This document shows positions 34,658-44,585 of a DNA stretch of 60,000 nt, piece by piece. How positions within the stretch are numbered: the first letter of the stretch is position 1; every line of letters begins with the position of its first letter. Location: assembly GCA_014529385.2 (NCBI GenBank), contig CM043955.1, forward strand, positions 136,970,108 to 137,030,107, read 5' to 3'. Position numbers and translations under genes: made by a program. Source of the DNA: Adiantum capillus-veneris. Taxonomy: Eukaryota > Streptophyta > Polypodiopsida > Polypodiales > Pteridaceae. The notes under the pieces are model-generated. The model was not told the DNA's origin, did no database searches, and saw nothing but the letters and a program-made list of their open reading frames with translations.

Positions 34658-34855
34658 CAGACCCAGAACTAGCTCAGATTTTTATCAATCATAGCTCTAG
34701 TCTTCCTAGTCCCACTAGTGAAATATGGACAAGAATGGATGAAATTTGTTCAAGTTATGATCAGTTTTAACTTTTGAACTGTTTTTTACTAAAAGTCTAA
34801 ATGCGATTGATTGCGAAGGGAAAATCCTGATAGCTTGTGATTCTCCTGACACAGA

Positions 34856-37800
34856 ATGCCTCGCCAAAAGAAAGAAAGGCAGTGGACAACAGCACCATAT
34901 GAAGTGGAGGAGATCACCACAAATGAAAAGGCTCACATCTCGGATGAAATACTTGCTCAAATCCCTGCCCACATATTCATCTCAAAGTTTAAGGATGCGG
35001 ATGGTGACTTGGTAAAGACAACTATCATGCCACGGGAGATATGGAATCTCCACCAAAGGCCGGAGGTAATAGAGGCAGTGCGAGCTGTACACTTGGAGAA
35101 ATTTTTCAGATTACAACCATGGGGAACATATTACATGAGGGCCCACGAGCTCATGAGCTCTATACAATATGATGGGCAGGCAATGCTCACAGACAAGGAT
35201 GGGTCGAAGGTGAAAGTAAAGATCACGAAGGAAATCATCAACGAAGCTTTACATTTCATTCCAGGGCAACACGATTTGCTGGCGAAGACAAAGTCACTGG
35301 ACAATGAGAAGGCATTTGTCAAAGCAAAGGGAAATAAATACAAATACAGTGACATGATTTACGAAGACCTGGAATTGCCGATGAGATTGATATCTCAGCA
35401 TTTCACAGTACAAAAGCCTCCTCGCTACATCGAGCCAATCCTGCACATTGCCATAGTCATGGCTCTAGTAACGACAGAAAATAGAACCATTCACTGCGAC
35501 TACGGTTCTTACATTCTGGACAATCTGATTGAAGCGAATTTGAAAAGCTCAGCAAAAAACAAAAGCTACATGAGTGCAGGGCCGATGCTAACCAGAATAG
35601 CATACCAGGCTTTGGGAATGATCGAAGATTTGCCAGCTTCTACCGGCTCTCAAACGGCCCTGATCCAGAAAGCCAAGCTGGTTACTCATTCTGTAAGGAC
35701 GACCCCTGGCGCGACATCATCGCGCTCAGCAAAGGCCACCAGTAAAAGTTCAAGTGATGAAGAAAAAACGGAGACAGATGATGAAGGAAAGTCTCAAGAT
35801 TCTAAAGACAAAGTGCCTTCAGAGTTTGAGGAAAGCAAGGAGGAAGACTCCACAAAGCCGCTAGAGAGAAAAAGAAGTGAGAGAAGTGCAGTACCGCAGT
35901 CGGACATGCAAAAAGCATATGCGGAAGCTCAAAAAAGAGTCGAGGAAAGACGAACCAAATTGCGAGCTGACAGACAGGCTCGAGCGGCTGAAACACAACA
36001 GGCACAAAAAAGAAGATTCGAAAGGGAAAGGCAAGAAAGGATAGAAAATGCAACTCGCCTACGGGCTGAGAAGCAAAGGTTAGAATCAGAACAGAAGGTT
36101 GCGGAAGTGGACATTTCTTCGCAGTCCATTGAAGGAATGAAGGAGAAAGACGCAGCGAATCAGGCGGAACAGCTTAAAAGGATCCAAAGAGACAGGAATC
36201 TGGAAGCGCGACGTGCTACGGATCTCACCCGCCAAAGAATAATCAGGATTTTAAAGAAAAGAAAAGTGGAAGCATCGGCTTCGCAACAAGGAGAAGAGAC
36301 TTCCAAGAAGAGACATGTACGAGAAGAATCAAGTCCGCCTCCTCTCTCACCCAAATCACCTCCTCCTCCCCCTTCTCCATTGAACAAAAAACTGCCAACT
36401 CCTCCCCCTTCAACCTCGCAAAAGGAAGTTATACCACCCACAGAATCCATCGGATACCAAGAAGCCTGCCAGGCGGTGGCTGGATTTGATTACAAGCAAA
36501 CTCTACGAGAATTAGAACGGCAATTCCAGTGTCAGCATGTGGTGCTGAGTGAAAAGGAAAGGCAGGTACAGGAAGCCCAACAAAAGCAAGCATCAGGGCA
36601 AGAAGAGTTAGAGAGCTTGAGGACGCAACTAGAACGCACAACGGAGGAAAGAGACCTTGAGCGACAGCAGGCTCAGTCTCTAATCAAAGACTTGGTGGAC
36701 GTCAGGATAGACTTGACAGCCAAAGAGAAGGAGTGCCAAGAGCTGACGGCAAGAGTCCAGAAAGCAACAGAGCAGCTTGCCTACGAGAGTGCAAGATTCC
36801 AAAGATTCAGCAGTTCCTACAGCACTGTCAAAGGCACTCTGACGACTTTAATGGCAAATCAGGAACCTACTGGGGCATTGGTCTCCACATCTGACGATGC
36901 CATGGTAGTGAACACTATAGCAGCGCTAAAAGCAAAGCTAGAGCAAGAGAAGCTTCAAAGGCAACTGCTCGTATCAGGGATGCTGGCCCAGACGGTGGCA
37001 AATGAGCTAAAGTTAAAAGAAATGGAGCAGCAACTAGCTCAAGCAAGCGCCGAACTACAGATTTAGAAGCAGATCGGTGACACGCTGCTAAAGGAAAAAT
37101 AAGATCTGGTTTTTCAACAGCAAATCAAAGCAGACAAAGCCTGGACTCAACCACAACTGCTGCCTGGACAACAATTGCCAGGTTTGCCTGGAACATCACA
37201 CCAAGGACAACAGGAGCAGGAATTTGAAGGGCCCGATCTGGATATAAGAGATAAGCTCAATGAGAGCATTCAGGACATGCCAGAGGGGCCAGCCAAGGAG
37301 TACATGCTCTACGAAAAGAAGATATAGGAGTCAGCAGCCCTAGCATACCTACAACCAGAAGAGCAGGTGGAAGGATTTGGCCATGAGTACCTCCCGTTTC
37401 CTCTGCTATGCCATGAGGCAATTTTGTGGAAAGAAAAGATGCGGCCAGCCTTGCCACGAAACAAAGAAGGGGGTTACGAAGGCATTGCACTCACAGTGGA
37501 AGAAGCTCAAATGCTTGTCGATGACCACCCCAAGTGGAGGCAAAAGTGGTTGGACAAAAGGCCACAGGATCTAACAAATTACCATAACGCTCCTCAACAT
37601 ATACAAATAGATCCTACATTCTGCCCAGTCCCTCGAAGACGCACTTGGAAAGATTTCACCACATGGAAGGGTTCAAGGCCGCACAAGTTGAATTACCCGG
37701 TTCTGACAGCGTAGCAACCCCCTACGGTGGCCTACATGGTCAGCACACTGAACTCAACAGTCACTTTGTTGCGGGATGTCCCCGATTTGGCGTGCCAGAT

Positions 37801-38182
37801 GTTAGTAAAGATAGCCCGGATGATCGTCACCTGCATCCAGGTGTTTAAAGACACTGAAGGCGACGATCATCCGTGGAATCTGTTCGTGGAAGGACACAGA
37901 GGCATCTGCTAGAATCTACAGGATTCACCACCACGACACATCTTGATGGCCATGTACTCAAGGCTAATGTACCTGCTCTCACATTACTTGCAGACATTTG
38001 AAGAGGCCTTCGTCACAAGATTCTTCGAAATGGATTCAAGGATTTTCCATCCTATGGCGAAGGACCTCAAGGCAAGGTACGTAGCATACCAACACACCTT
38101 ATCGGAAAATCCATTCAGACAGCATCAAGAAGCCCTCGAAGCCGTCCTGCGAACAAGAAGTTTTTCAGCGACACTCGCTTAA
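34856..38182 (+). pseudogene. ORF3: large protein of unknown function downstream of pol
   Basis: One frame of 1,109 codons from the ATG at 34,856, open for 736 codons, then interrupted by TAG 37,064, TAA 37,100, TAG 37,325, TAG 37,712 and TAG 37,910, with no frameshift, to TAA 38,180. Layout: N-terminal globular domain (residues ~1-260), containing HIFISKFKDADGDLVKTTIM, LQPWGTYYMRAHELMSSIQY and EDLELPMRLISQHFTV; S/E/K-rich linker (~280-360); charged coiled coil (~360-480); proline-rich segment (~490-530); second coiled coil (~550-735); C-terminal domain (~830-1,100) with HPKWRQKWLDKRPQ, IDPTFCPVPRRRTWKDF, LRDVPDLACQMLVKIARMIV and DDHPWNLFVEGHRGIC. No signal peptide or transmembrane segment is apparent, so env is unlikely. 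Element B has a homologue in the same place. Function unknown. Confidence 0.85.
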
Positions 38183-38236
38183 TTAGAACAACATCAACGG
38201 CCAAAGCACTGAACATGCACAAGGGCGTGCAAGGAT

Positions 38237-38250
38237 AAGGAAGGGAGGAG
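38237..38250 (+). other. Polypurine tract of main element
   Basis: AAGGAAGGGAGGAG lies immediately before TGTTTGGCGG, where plus-strand DNA synthesis would be primed. Confidence 0.9.
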
Positions 38251-39161
38251 TGTTTGGCGGACGAAGCAACCAGCGGCCGTGGCCAGAGGATCATATTTTT
38301 CTGAGAAACCATTGTAAAATTCTTTTGTAAAGAAGCATCTCTAAGCCGGGAAATTATCAAAGGATGTATGATTATTCTTATGGGAGCAATTGTATATTAG
38401 AGAGCCAGTTAGAGGTGGGAGCTTGTGGCTGGACAAGCCATTTTGTAAAGACCTAATCTATAAAGGTCAATTTTGGTAAGTTTGAGGACAATCTTTTTAA
38501 TGGAGAACTGAGAAGACAGCGCACGTTTGAAAGCTCCTTCTTGTTCAAACTTGTAATCTTCGCCATTGCGGCTACGATAATCCAAAATCAGATTTGCTTA
38601 TTGCATTGTGTTCCTCTCGTCTTGCTCTTTCATTCAAGTGTAATCATTCAAGATTCGGTGTAGGTTTTCAACTACGAGTTTGAGGCCCTAAATCGCTGTT
38701 TTGAGTATCTATATGTGTGTTTTATGTTGTTTTGACCCTAGGAGAGGCTTGAGGGACCCTAAAACGACCCATTAGGATCACCTGTTCGCTGTTTTTGCTG
38801 ACTTTGGGATGAACGATCGCGATCATTGTACCTCTCCATAATGCTGTGAGACAGTGATAGGATATGTTCCTGATAACCCCTTGTAGCTTCCCTTCAAGTT
38901 TCGTGCGATTCCGACATGATTTGCATGGTAAACGGGCGTGATGACTGAAGAACAGTGTAGGAGGACATAGGCAGATTACTTGGCGGAAATGCGTTTGATT
39001 TACTTGTAAAATGAGTAAGTTGCATCTCTTCGATTTCACTTCATTAGCATTGACACCCTAGTGAGTTCCCATGCCTCATCCGAGTCACTTCCCCTATATT
39101 GATAAATATGTTGATGCTTGAGAACTATGCTATGGACGTTCGTCGCGGCGATCCGCAAACA
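38251..39161 (+). repeat. Right (3') LTR of main element
   Basis: 911 bp, about 96.5% identical to the left LTR by hand count. TATAAAG is at 38,459-38,465. The palindromic core at 38,814-38,825 has one mismatch, at a different base from the mismatch in the left LTR, so the ancestral core was perfect. Confidence 0.97.
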
Positions 39162-39477
39162 GTTAGCCTTTGCTCATCAAGCTTTTCTAAATCTTCAAGC
39201 CTCTCTGACAATTCATGTCCAATCCACTCAAGATCCTTAGCTACCCTTGGATAATAGAAATTCTATGGGTAGTATGGCATCAAGACCATAAACAAGGTTA
39301 AAGGGTGTAGCATTTAAAGCTGTTTTGTCTACCACCAGAGCTGATATGACTGCGTGTAGATCGAGAGAGTGAGCTAGTGGGCATATGTTGAGAGAATTTC
39401 TCACCTAGTTTCTTGTACATACTAGTAGTTTTGCTAATAGGTCTCACTTATCAATGCATTGCCTTTAAGTGGGAGTT
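39162..39477 (-). pseudogene. Element B integrase fragment and right target duplication
   Basis: 39,162-39,166 is GTTAG, the right target duplication. On the minus strand the sequence reads ATPFNLVYGLDAILPIEFLL, then LEWIGHELSERLEDLEKLDE after a frame change, ending at RLT, which joins LTTVAHIYAEK at 20,682. It corresponds to TPFNMVYGIQAILPLEF in the main element. Upstream, as far as about 39,440, the match becomes weak (LDLHAVISALVVDKTALN) and stops before the LTR fragment at 39,478. The rest of element B's pol is missing from the window. Confidence 0.85.
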
Positions 39478-39685
39478 TGTTGGGGTAAAGGCGCTGCACC
39501 TTTGCCCGGGGCCAAACGTCCGGTGTCTGGCTACCCGCCCACTGTGTGTACATACCCTTAGTCTTTCTATATGAAGAATAAGGAGCTCCTCACTCATATA
39601 TCCTGAGGTTGCTCCACCCACACCATCTCGTGCTCCTCCCCTTCCCTACACGCACCGTACCGTGCACGCTCGCACTCACACCAAT
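39478..39685 (-). mobile_element. LTR-end fragment related to the LTR at 51,371
   Basis: TGTTGGGGTAAAGGCGCTGC starts both this fragment and the LTR at 51,371, and the two stay alignable for about 206 bp (with indels) through a CACGCACCG(C/T)ACCGTGCACGC block. On the minus strand this is the 3' end of an LTR, finishing in CCCCAACA. Beyond 39,685 it switches directly to LINE endonuclease sequence, so the rest of the LTR is missing. Confidence 0.8.
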
Positions 39686-40110
39686 CATTAGCCACTCTCC
39701 TTCAATAGGGGAGTCCCTAAGATGCATCCACAATTTGGCTCTATCCTTTCCATTTCAAGGGCCATATATACTGACTATAGTGATAAGCTAATCTTCCTAC
39801 ATTATTCTCACCCCTAGGGCTCTCCTAGAGGGGTGATTAAGGACCACTTTGGGCTCCAAGTCATTCCTTGTTTACAATCGAGAGGACTCCATTGAACCCA
39901 TCCACTCCCTCTCCATAGAACACCAACTTCTTTCTCAATGTCTATTTTCTTTTGTTGTGAGCATGTAGATGATGTTCTTGGATGGCCCAACAATTAACTC
40001 CCTTCTCCTTTCTAACTTCTTCCTAGAAGAGGGTGTGCTTCTTTTGGGTCTTCAATCCTTTCATGTTCCATGACTGAATAGCCATGGCTTCCATCATTGG
40101 GAGAGGGGAA
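39686..40110 (-). pseudogene. L1-like LINE: endonuclease segment, truncated
   Basis: On the minus strand an ORF2 start is visible near 40,100: MAIQSWNMKGLKTQKKHTLF, then WAIQEHHLHAHNKRK, the endonuclease N-terminus of plant L1 elements (WN-x-(K/R)GL and Q-E-x-H motifs). Further on are IVSIYGP and LWMHLRDSPIEGEWLMIG, the latter normally followed by DFN. The reading stops exactly there, at the junction with the LTR fragment. RT is absent. The endonuclease would nick target DNA to prime reverse transcription. Confidence 0.8.
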
Positions 40111-40599
40111 CAAACTCTTCAACGTCTGACCCCTACCCGATCTCCACATTTGTGGCCCTAGAAGACTATGGAGGATCCTCAAGGTCAGGGGATTTCTTTT
40201 CTTACTACAACACTTAAAAGGGGTTGTGGAGAGGGATGGTACAAGTCACCCCTTTCATTTGCATGGGGGATGCGGAGAAGACTATACCTTTCAAGGCTCC
40301 GTTAGTCTTTGGTGATATGTATTCTCTTGCGACCGCCTTCACCCTTTTGGCACTCTTCAGTCCTGATATCTTCACAGCCAACGTAGTTGTTACTATCAGA
40401 AGCTTAGGCGTGGTTGCAGGAAAGACCGATGGATTGTCTTTGCGGGGGCGTTCGAGCCTTTTCACTATGAAGCTCTTCACCACAACAGTCTTCTCTTGCA
40501 ATTTGGTGATTTCATTTTCACAAATCATAGCCTCTTTTTCCTCTCCTATTCTTGTCCCTTTGCAACTCTTTACCTGTTTCTCCCCCTCTTCCACTATTG
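40111..40599 (-). pseudogene. LINE ORF1 C-terminal region / ORF1-ORF2 gap
   Basis: A 126-codon minus-strand frame (40,594-40,214), rich in K, E and V, lies between the zinc-knuckle remnant and the start of ORF2. It is probably the ORF1 C-terminus; I recognise no domain in it. Confidence 0.45.
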
Positions 40600-42062
40600 T
40601 TTCCTTGACAAGGACTAATTAACATTCCCTGAATTGGGGGCCTGCGATGTAGGCTCAGAGTTTACTTTAGTCCTCATGGGGCAATCCTTGACAAAGTGCC
40701 CAAATTTGTTCACTTGAAGCACGCCCCAAAGTAAGTCCCAAAGTTGAACGGAATAGTAACAAGACCAGCTCCAACATTGGTCACCATGGTTTTTGGTGGT
40801 GTCTTAAACCCATTCCATCCTATAAAAACTCTGCTAGAGGACCTTTCTAGCCCCCTCCTATTACAAACAAACAGGGGGGTGCCTAGTTGGTTGGCAAGCA
40901 TCCTAATATTATCCCAAAGCCAACTAGGCAGGCCCATAAACTCATCAACCCGGATAGGATGAATCCCCTTGAGGGACTTTACCGAGTCAAACATTGGCTC
41001 CCATGGTAAAACGCAAATTGTTTTCTTTTTAAATGTAAGGGGACCCTTACCAAGGATCCTTGAAACGCCAGATATCTCCTTGAATCTAACTGAGCAAAGC
41101 CCCTTGGCTAGATAAGTAGTATTTTCAATTGCTCCTCCATGCCCAAGGACTTGAGGCCCCTAAATCCATTATATCAGCTCATATCCATTTGAGATTCTCC
41201 CACTAAAGCCAAACACCAGTGTCAGCTGGGCTTGCATGGCTAGTTGTTTTCAAGTTAAAGCCGAGGGAATCGCTATAGTGACGGCCTCCGCGACCTCCAC
41301 CTGCTGTGGCAACAACTTCTTAAGAGCACTAGAGGCTCGATCCGCCAGCCCGCCGTCTTCTAGTACCCCATTGCCTTCTACTTGTGAGCAAGTTCTTTTG
41401 CTACCATTTGGGCTGGTATCTAGCTGCTTGATAACTTCCTTAAGCTCTTGTTCAAGCAGAGTCTTAACATTCTTCAGATTTTCATGGCTTGTATCACCTG
41501 AAATCTTAGTAGATGCAACCTTAGCGCAAACCTTAGAGTCATGACCCTTCAAGATGCTTGCAAAAGATATTCCAGGTATGAGAGTTGCAAAACTTGTTGC
41601 CACCTTGTTTTTATCTGCACAGATCATGCCCTGAATCTCACCTGCCTTGAGGGTTTTCACCTCAAAATTGTATCCTTTAGAGTTTTGATCAACCATGCTT
41701 CCTTTTTCTTCAGCAAAGTGGACCTTTTCAGTCACCCCCACTTCCTTAGCCACCAAGTTCCGGTCCCTTGTTGAAGCGCCACCCCCCATCAAGGCTCCGT
41801 TCAATGGCCGTGATGTTGGTCCATTGCCTTCATCCATTGAGATGCATTCTTCATTCAACAAGAGTTTCCTAGCCGCGAGTAAGTGCAAGAATTTAACAAT
41901 GTCCTCCTCCATAGGAAGCGTGTCCACTTCCATTGTTAACTTCACGGGGGAGTGTCCAAAGTTTGCCCAGTAACCTTGTTTTGCACAAGAACAAAAATGG
42001 CAACGGGGAGGAAAGGGTTGTAAACCTCGGGGGAAGGGTGGGTTATAAATTCGGGGGAGCAA
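40600..42062 (-). pseudogene. L1-like LINE ORF1 (RNA-binding protein), broken
   Basis: A 270-codon open frame (42,062-41,250) starts the minus-strand ORF1; its sequence is polar with no strong motif except for VEVAEAVTIAIPSALT at its end. It continues, after frame changes, into 40,994-40,710, which reads GLPSWLWDNIRMLANQLGTP and SSSRVFIGWNGFKTPPKT, the pattern of the DUF4283-type domain plus basic linker in plant LINE ORF1. A cysteine-histidine remnant (NKFGHFVKDCP) lies near 40,690, as expected for the following zinc knuckle. The order ORF1-endonuclease agrees with a single LINE on this strand. Opposite-strand frames here are shadows. Confidence 0.8.
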
Positions 42063-42099
42063 TCCCTAAGGGAAAAGGGAAAAATGGCACTGAAGATAG

Positions 42100-44585
42100 C
42101 AACCAACAAAGTCAAAAGGTGCATAAGATAATTAAAAAGGACACTCTTAATATACTAAGGGCACAAGAAAAAAGGGAATGGCTAAGTTCGGCATGCCAAA
42201 GATGTGCCAGTGGCCGTGAACAACAAAAGGAATCCTTACTTGAGTTAAGCTTCAGGGTGCTTGCTAAGCTCGAGTGCTGAATTTTGCTTTGGTGGGGGTC
42301 CAACATGGTCGTTCATAGCTGAGTCCTGCTGAGCTTATTTGATTCAGGTCACCTTCCACTCCCCAACTTTGCCTTGCTTCAAATCTACGATCTACACTCT
42401 AGAGGGTCCTGGGTCCCCAGCTCTGCCCTTCTTTGAGCTTGCATTTTACTTTCTTAGGTTAACAGCATGAATCTTATGTTTGTTATGAGCGTTACACTTC
42501 TTACTTGGTATCTTTTTGGCTTGCTAAAGGCCTTAGTATCCATATGGTGAAGGTCGTTCAACTTTGTTTGCTTGACATGTGTTCCTTTAAAAATTGAAAA
42601 GAAAGAAAGAATTTCCTTTTCAATGCTATTTTCCACAGATGCTTTCTTTTCTTTTTTGGGATGTAGAAAAAGACTTTAAAGAACAAAGGATTAGAGTATT
42701 CGTAGGAGTTTGATCCATAATGTGAAGTATTGATTCAATATTGATTAAGATTCATTTTATTGAATTATTAAAGTGATTTATTATTCTATACGCTTATTAA
42801 ACCTGTCTTTTTTAATGAAGCCATTAATATATTCTTTTGTTTTAGTTTTTAATGTATTTTTTATTTTATTGCTTTTAATTTATTTTATTGTTTATTTTAT
42901 TTTGTTTTCAAATAATAATGTGCATTTTTCACCTTATTATTTAAGCGGAGCCTTTTCTAATATACAAACCATTCGAGATTATGGTTGAGTTCACGAGAGC
43001 TGATGAAAGACATTCAAAAAGGAATATGCCTTCACCATGGAGACTGTCTATTGGTACAAAGGGAAATTACACTTCTCTGGACTCACGAAAAAATTAGTAA
43101 GCCTTCTCCCCCCTCGAAAGAGCAGTTCTACCATTCAATTTTCAGCATGAAATGTGGATCGGTGTGATTAAATTGAATCCAACAGCTACACACTCAACAA
43201 CACTACCATTACATTGCAGCTCATTGGACGTCAAAATCGTACAGAATATATTTATAGAGCTACCTCCGTCCCTTGTGAGTGAAGAGAAAGGTGGAAGAAA
43301 GAGTACAAGGTTTTTATCGCCGACTCTTGTTAATCTAGCATTGTATACATAATGTATGTATAATGAACTAAATAATGTATATTTTTATTTTTATTTTTTT
43401 ATTTGATTTTTTTTCAAATAATAATGTGCAGTGTGCATCTTTCACCTTATTATTTAAGTGGGGCTTTTTCTAATACATAAACCATTTGTGATTATGTATG
43501 TATAATGGATAATTTAATTTTATATTAAAACACAATAAAAATTTCATGTGATTGTAGGCACTCATTTAAAATTACTTTCCAAGGGCTTCATGCTTCTTCA
43601 CCTTGTTATGCTAGCTAGACATTTTAAACTAAAAATTATAAGCATTATAAGACTAATAGGAAATAGTTTTAATTTTTTGACGGTAGAGCATGTACTTGGA
43701 TAAGCTTTGTCTTTGATAAAGACCCTATGTTGGCCAAGGGGTGGTTCCCCTATGAGCAAATGTATCAGTGACCTCTTGAAGATGTCATGGCTTGGCATGA
43801 GCATGGCAAGAATTTGTAATTTTTTGTGGTTGTCAATATAATTTACTCACCAATGTGAGTTTTGCCAAAAAAGAAACTTTGTCTTTGTGGTTATTGAAAA
43901 ATTCAATCTATCATGTTCAAAATAGACATAGTAAGCTACTCAAGGTGAGCTCCAATTGCTAGAATATTTCATCCATGACCTTACTTCACTTGGGCAATCA
44001 TGCACTTGTTGTTAGTTTCCTTCGAAGGTGACGATGCCAAAGACTAGAGTACTTAGATTTGTGAAAATTAGAGAAATGTTGAACCTTTTGCCCTTGGTTA
44101 GTTATTTGAAAACAATGGTGGGGATGGAAGACTAGATACATCAATGGTAGGTCTTTTTAGACTACATAAGTAGTCCTTAGTAAAGGATTGGATTTTGGGT
44201 AAATCTTGTGGATTAGTGCCACGTGGTAAGCTAATGACAATAAACTTTTTATTATTATTTCTTTTAAGACTTTGTGAGAGGGTATTGACATTTGTGTAGC
44301 TATCTCTTTAAAGAGGGGCATTGAGTATTGTGTCAAACATTATTTTTTATGCTTTTGAAATATATTGTAATCTAAATAGTTTGTTGTTATACTTTTTTTC
44401 AGAAAACATAATATTTTATTGTGATATGTTTTTTTAAAACTCACAATGGTGAGTGGATTATATTGATAGATCCAAAAAATTATATATTCATGTCATGCTC
44501 GTAACGAACCATGACCACTTCAATGGATCATAGATACATCAGTTGATGCGGGAGTCACCCCACGACCATGGATGGGCCCATACTT
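42100..44585. other. No gene recognised; AT-rich stretch with a direct repeat pair
   Basis: No supported coding region over ~2.5 kb. AT-rich tracts are at 42,720-42,960 and 43,340-43,560. A pair of related blocks lies at 42,860-42,985 and 43,380-43,500. Confidence 0.5.
42860..43500. repeat. Direct repeat pair, ~110 bp each, ~510 bp apart
   Basis: Both copies have TCAAATAATAATGTGCA, CTTTCACCTTATTATTTAAG (TTTTTCACC in the first) and then GC(T/C)TTTTCTAATA plus AAACCATT. The first is at about 42,908-42,980, the second at 43,414-43,493. They could be terminal repeats of a small non-autonomous element or a simple duplication. Confidence 0.8.

Larger units (their letters stand above)
32608..34855 (+). 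other. Spacer between pol and ORF3, with palindromic motifs
   Basis: About 2.2 kb without a credible reading frame. It carries four copies of the palindromic motif at 33,511-34,657. It may hold the promoter or splice signals for ORF3, since ORF3 lies far from the LTR promoter, but I cannot point to a clear splice acceptor or TATA box. Confidence 0.7.
20683..39161 (+). mobile_element. Complete 18.5-kb Ty3-type LTR retrotransposon (main element)
   Basis: Complete structure: LTR (20,683-21,591), tRNA-Asp primer site, leader, gag, protease, RT/RNase H, integrase, downstream protease-like domain, tail, spacer, ORF3, polypurine tract, LTR (38,251-39,161), with GTTAG on both sides. It has no chromodomain. 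The tRNA-Asp primer site, large size and extra ORF after pol point to the Athila/Tat side of plant Ty3 elements. Counting by hand, the two LTRs differ at about 32 positions in 909 (3.5%, roughly two thirds transitions) plus a 2-bp indel, so the insertion is fairly young. All coding regions carry stops, so the copy is not autonomous now. It inserted into the integrase region of element B, which runs the other way. Confidence 0.97.

Noticed and set aside
34856-37066. ORF3 as a retroviral-type envelope
   Set aside because: No signal peptide, no membrane-spanning segment and no heptad plus cysteine pattern of a fusion protein is visible; the protein is highly charged with coiled coils.
26036-38182. 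Alternative genetic code in which TAA/TAG are read as glutamine, because many in-frame stops sit at possible CAA/CAG positions
   Set aside because: In-frame TGA stops also occur (24,041; 27,320), CAA and CAG are used abundantly in the same frames, and neighbouring older elements show ordinary decay with frameshifts. Mutational decay explains the stops.
40224-40622. 132-codon plus-strand frame, and the other plus-strand frames at 40.7-42.3 kb
   Set aside because: They are antisense to the LINE ORF1/ORF2 reading, which is supported by motifs on the minus strand.
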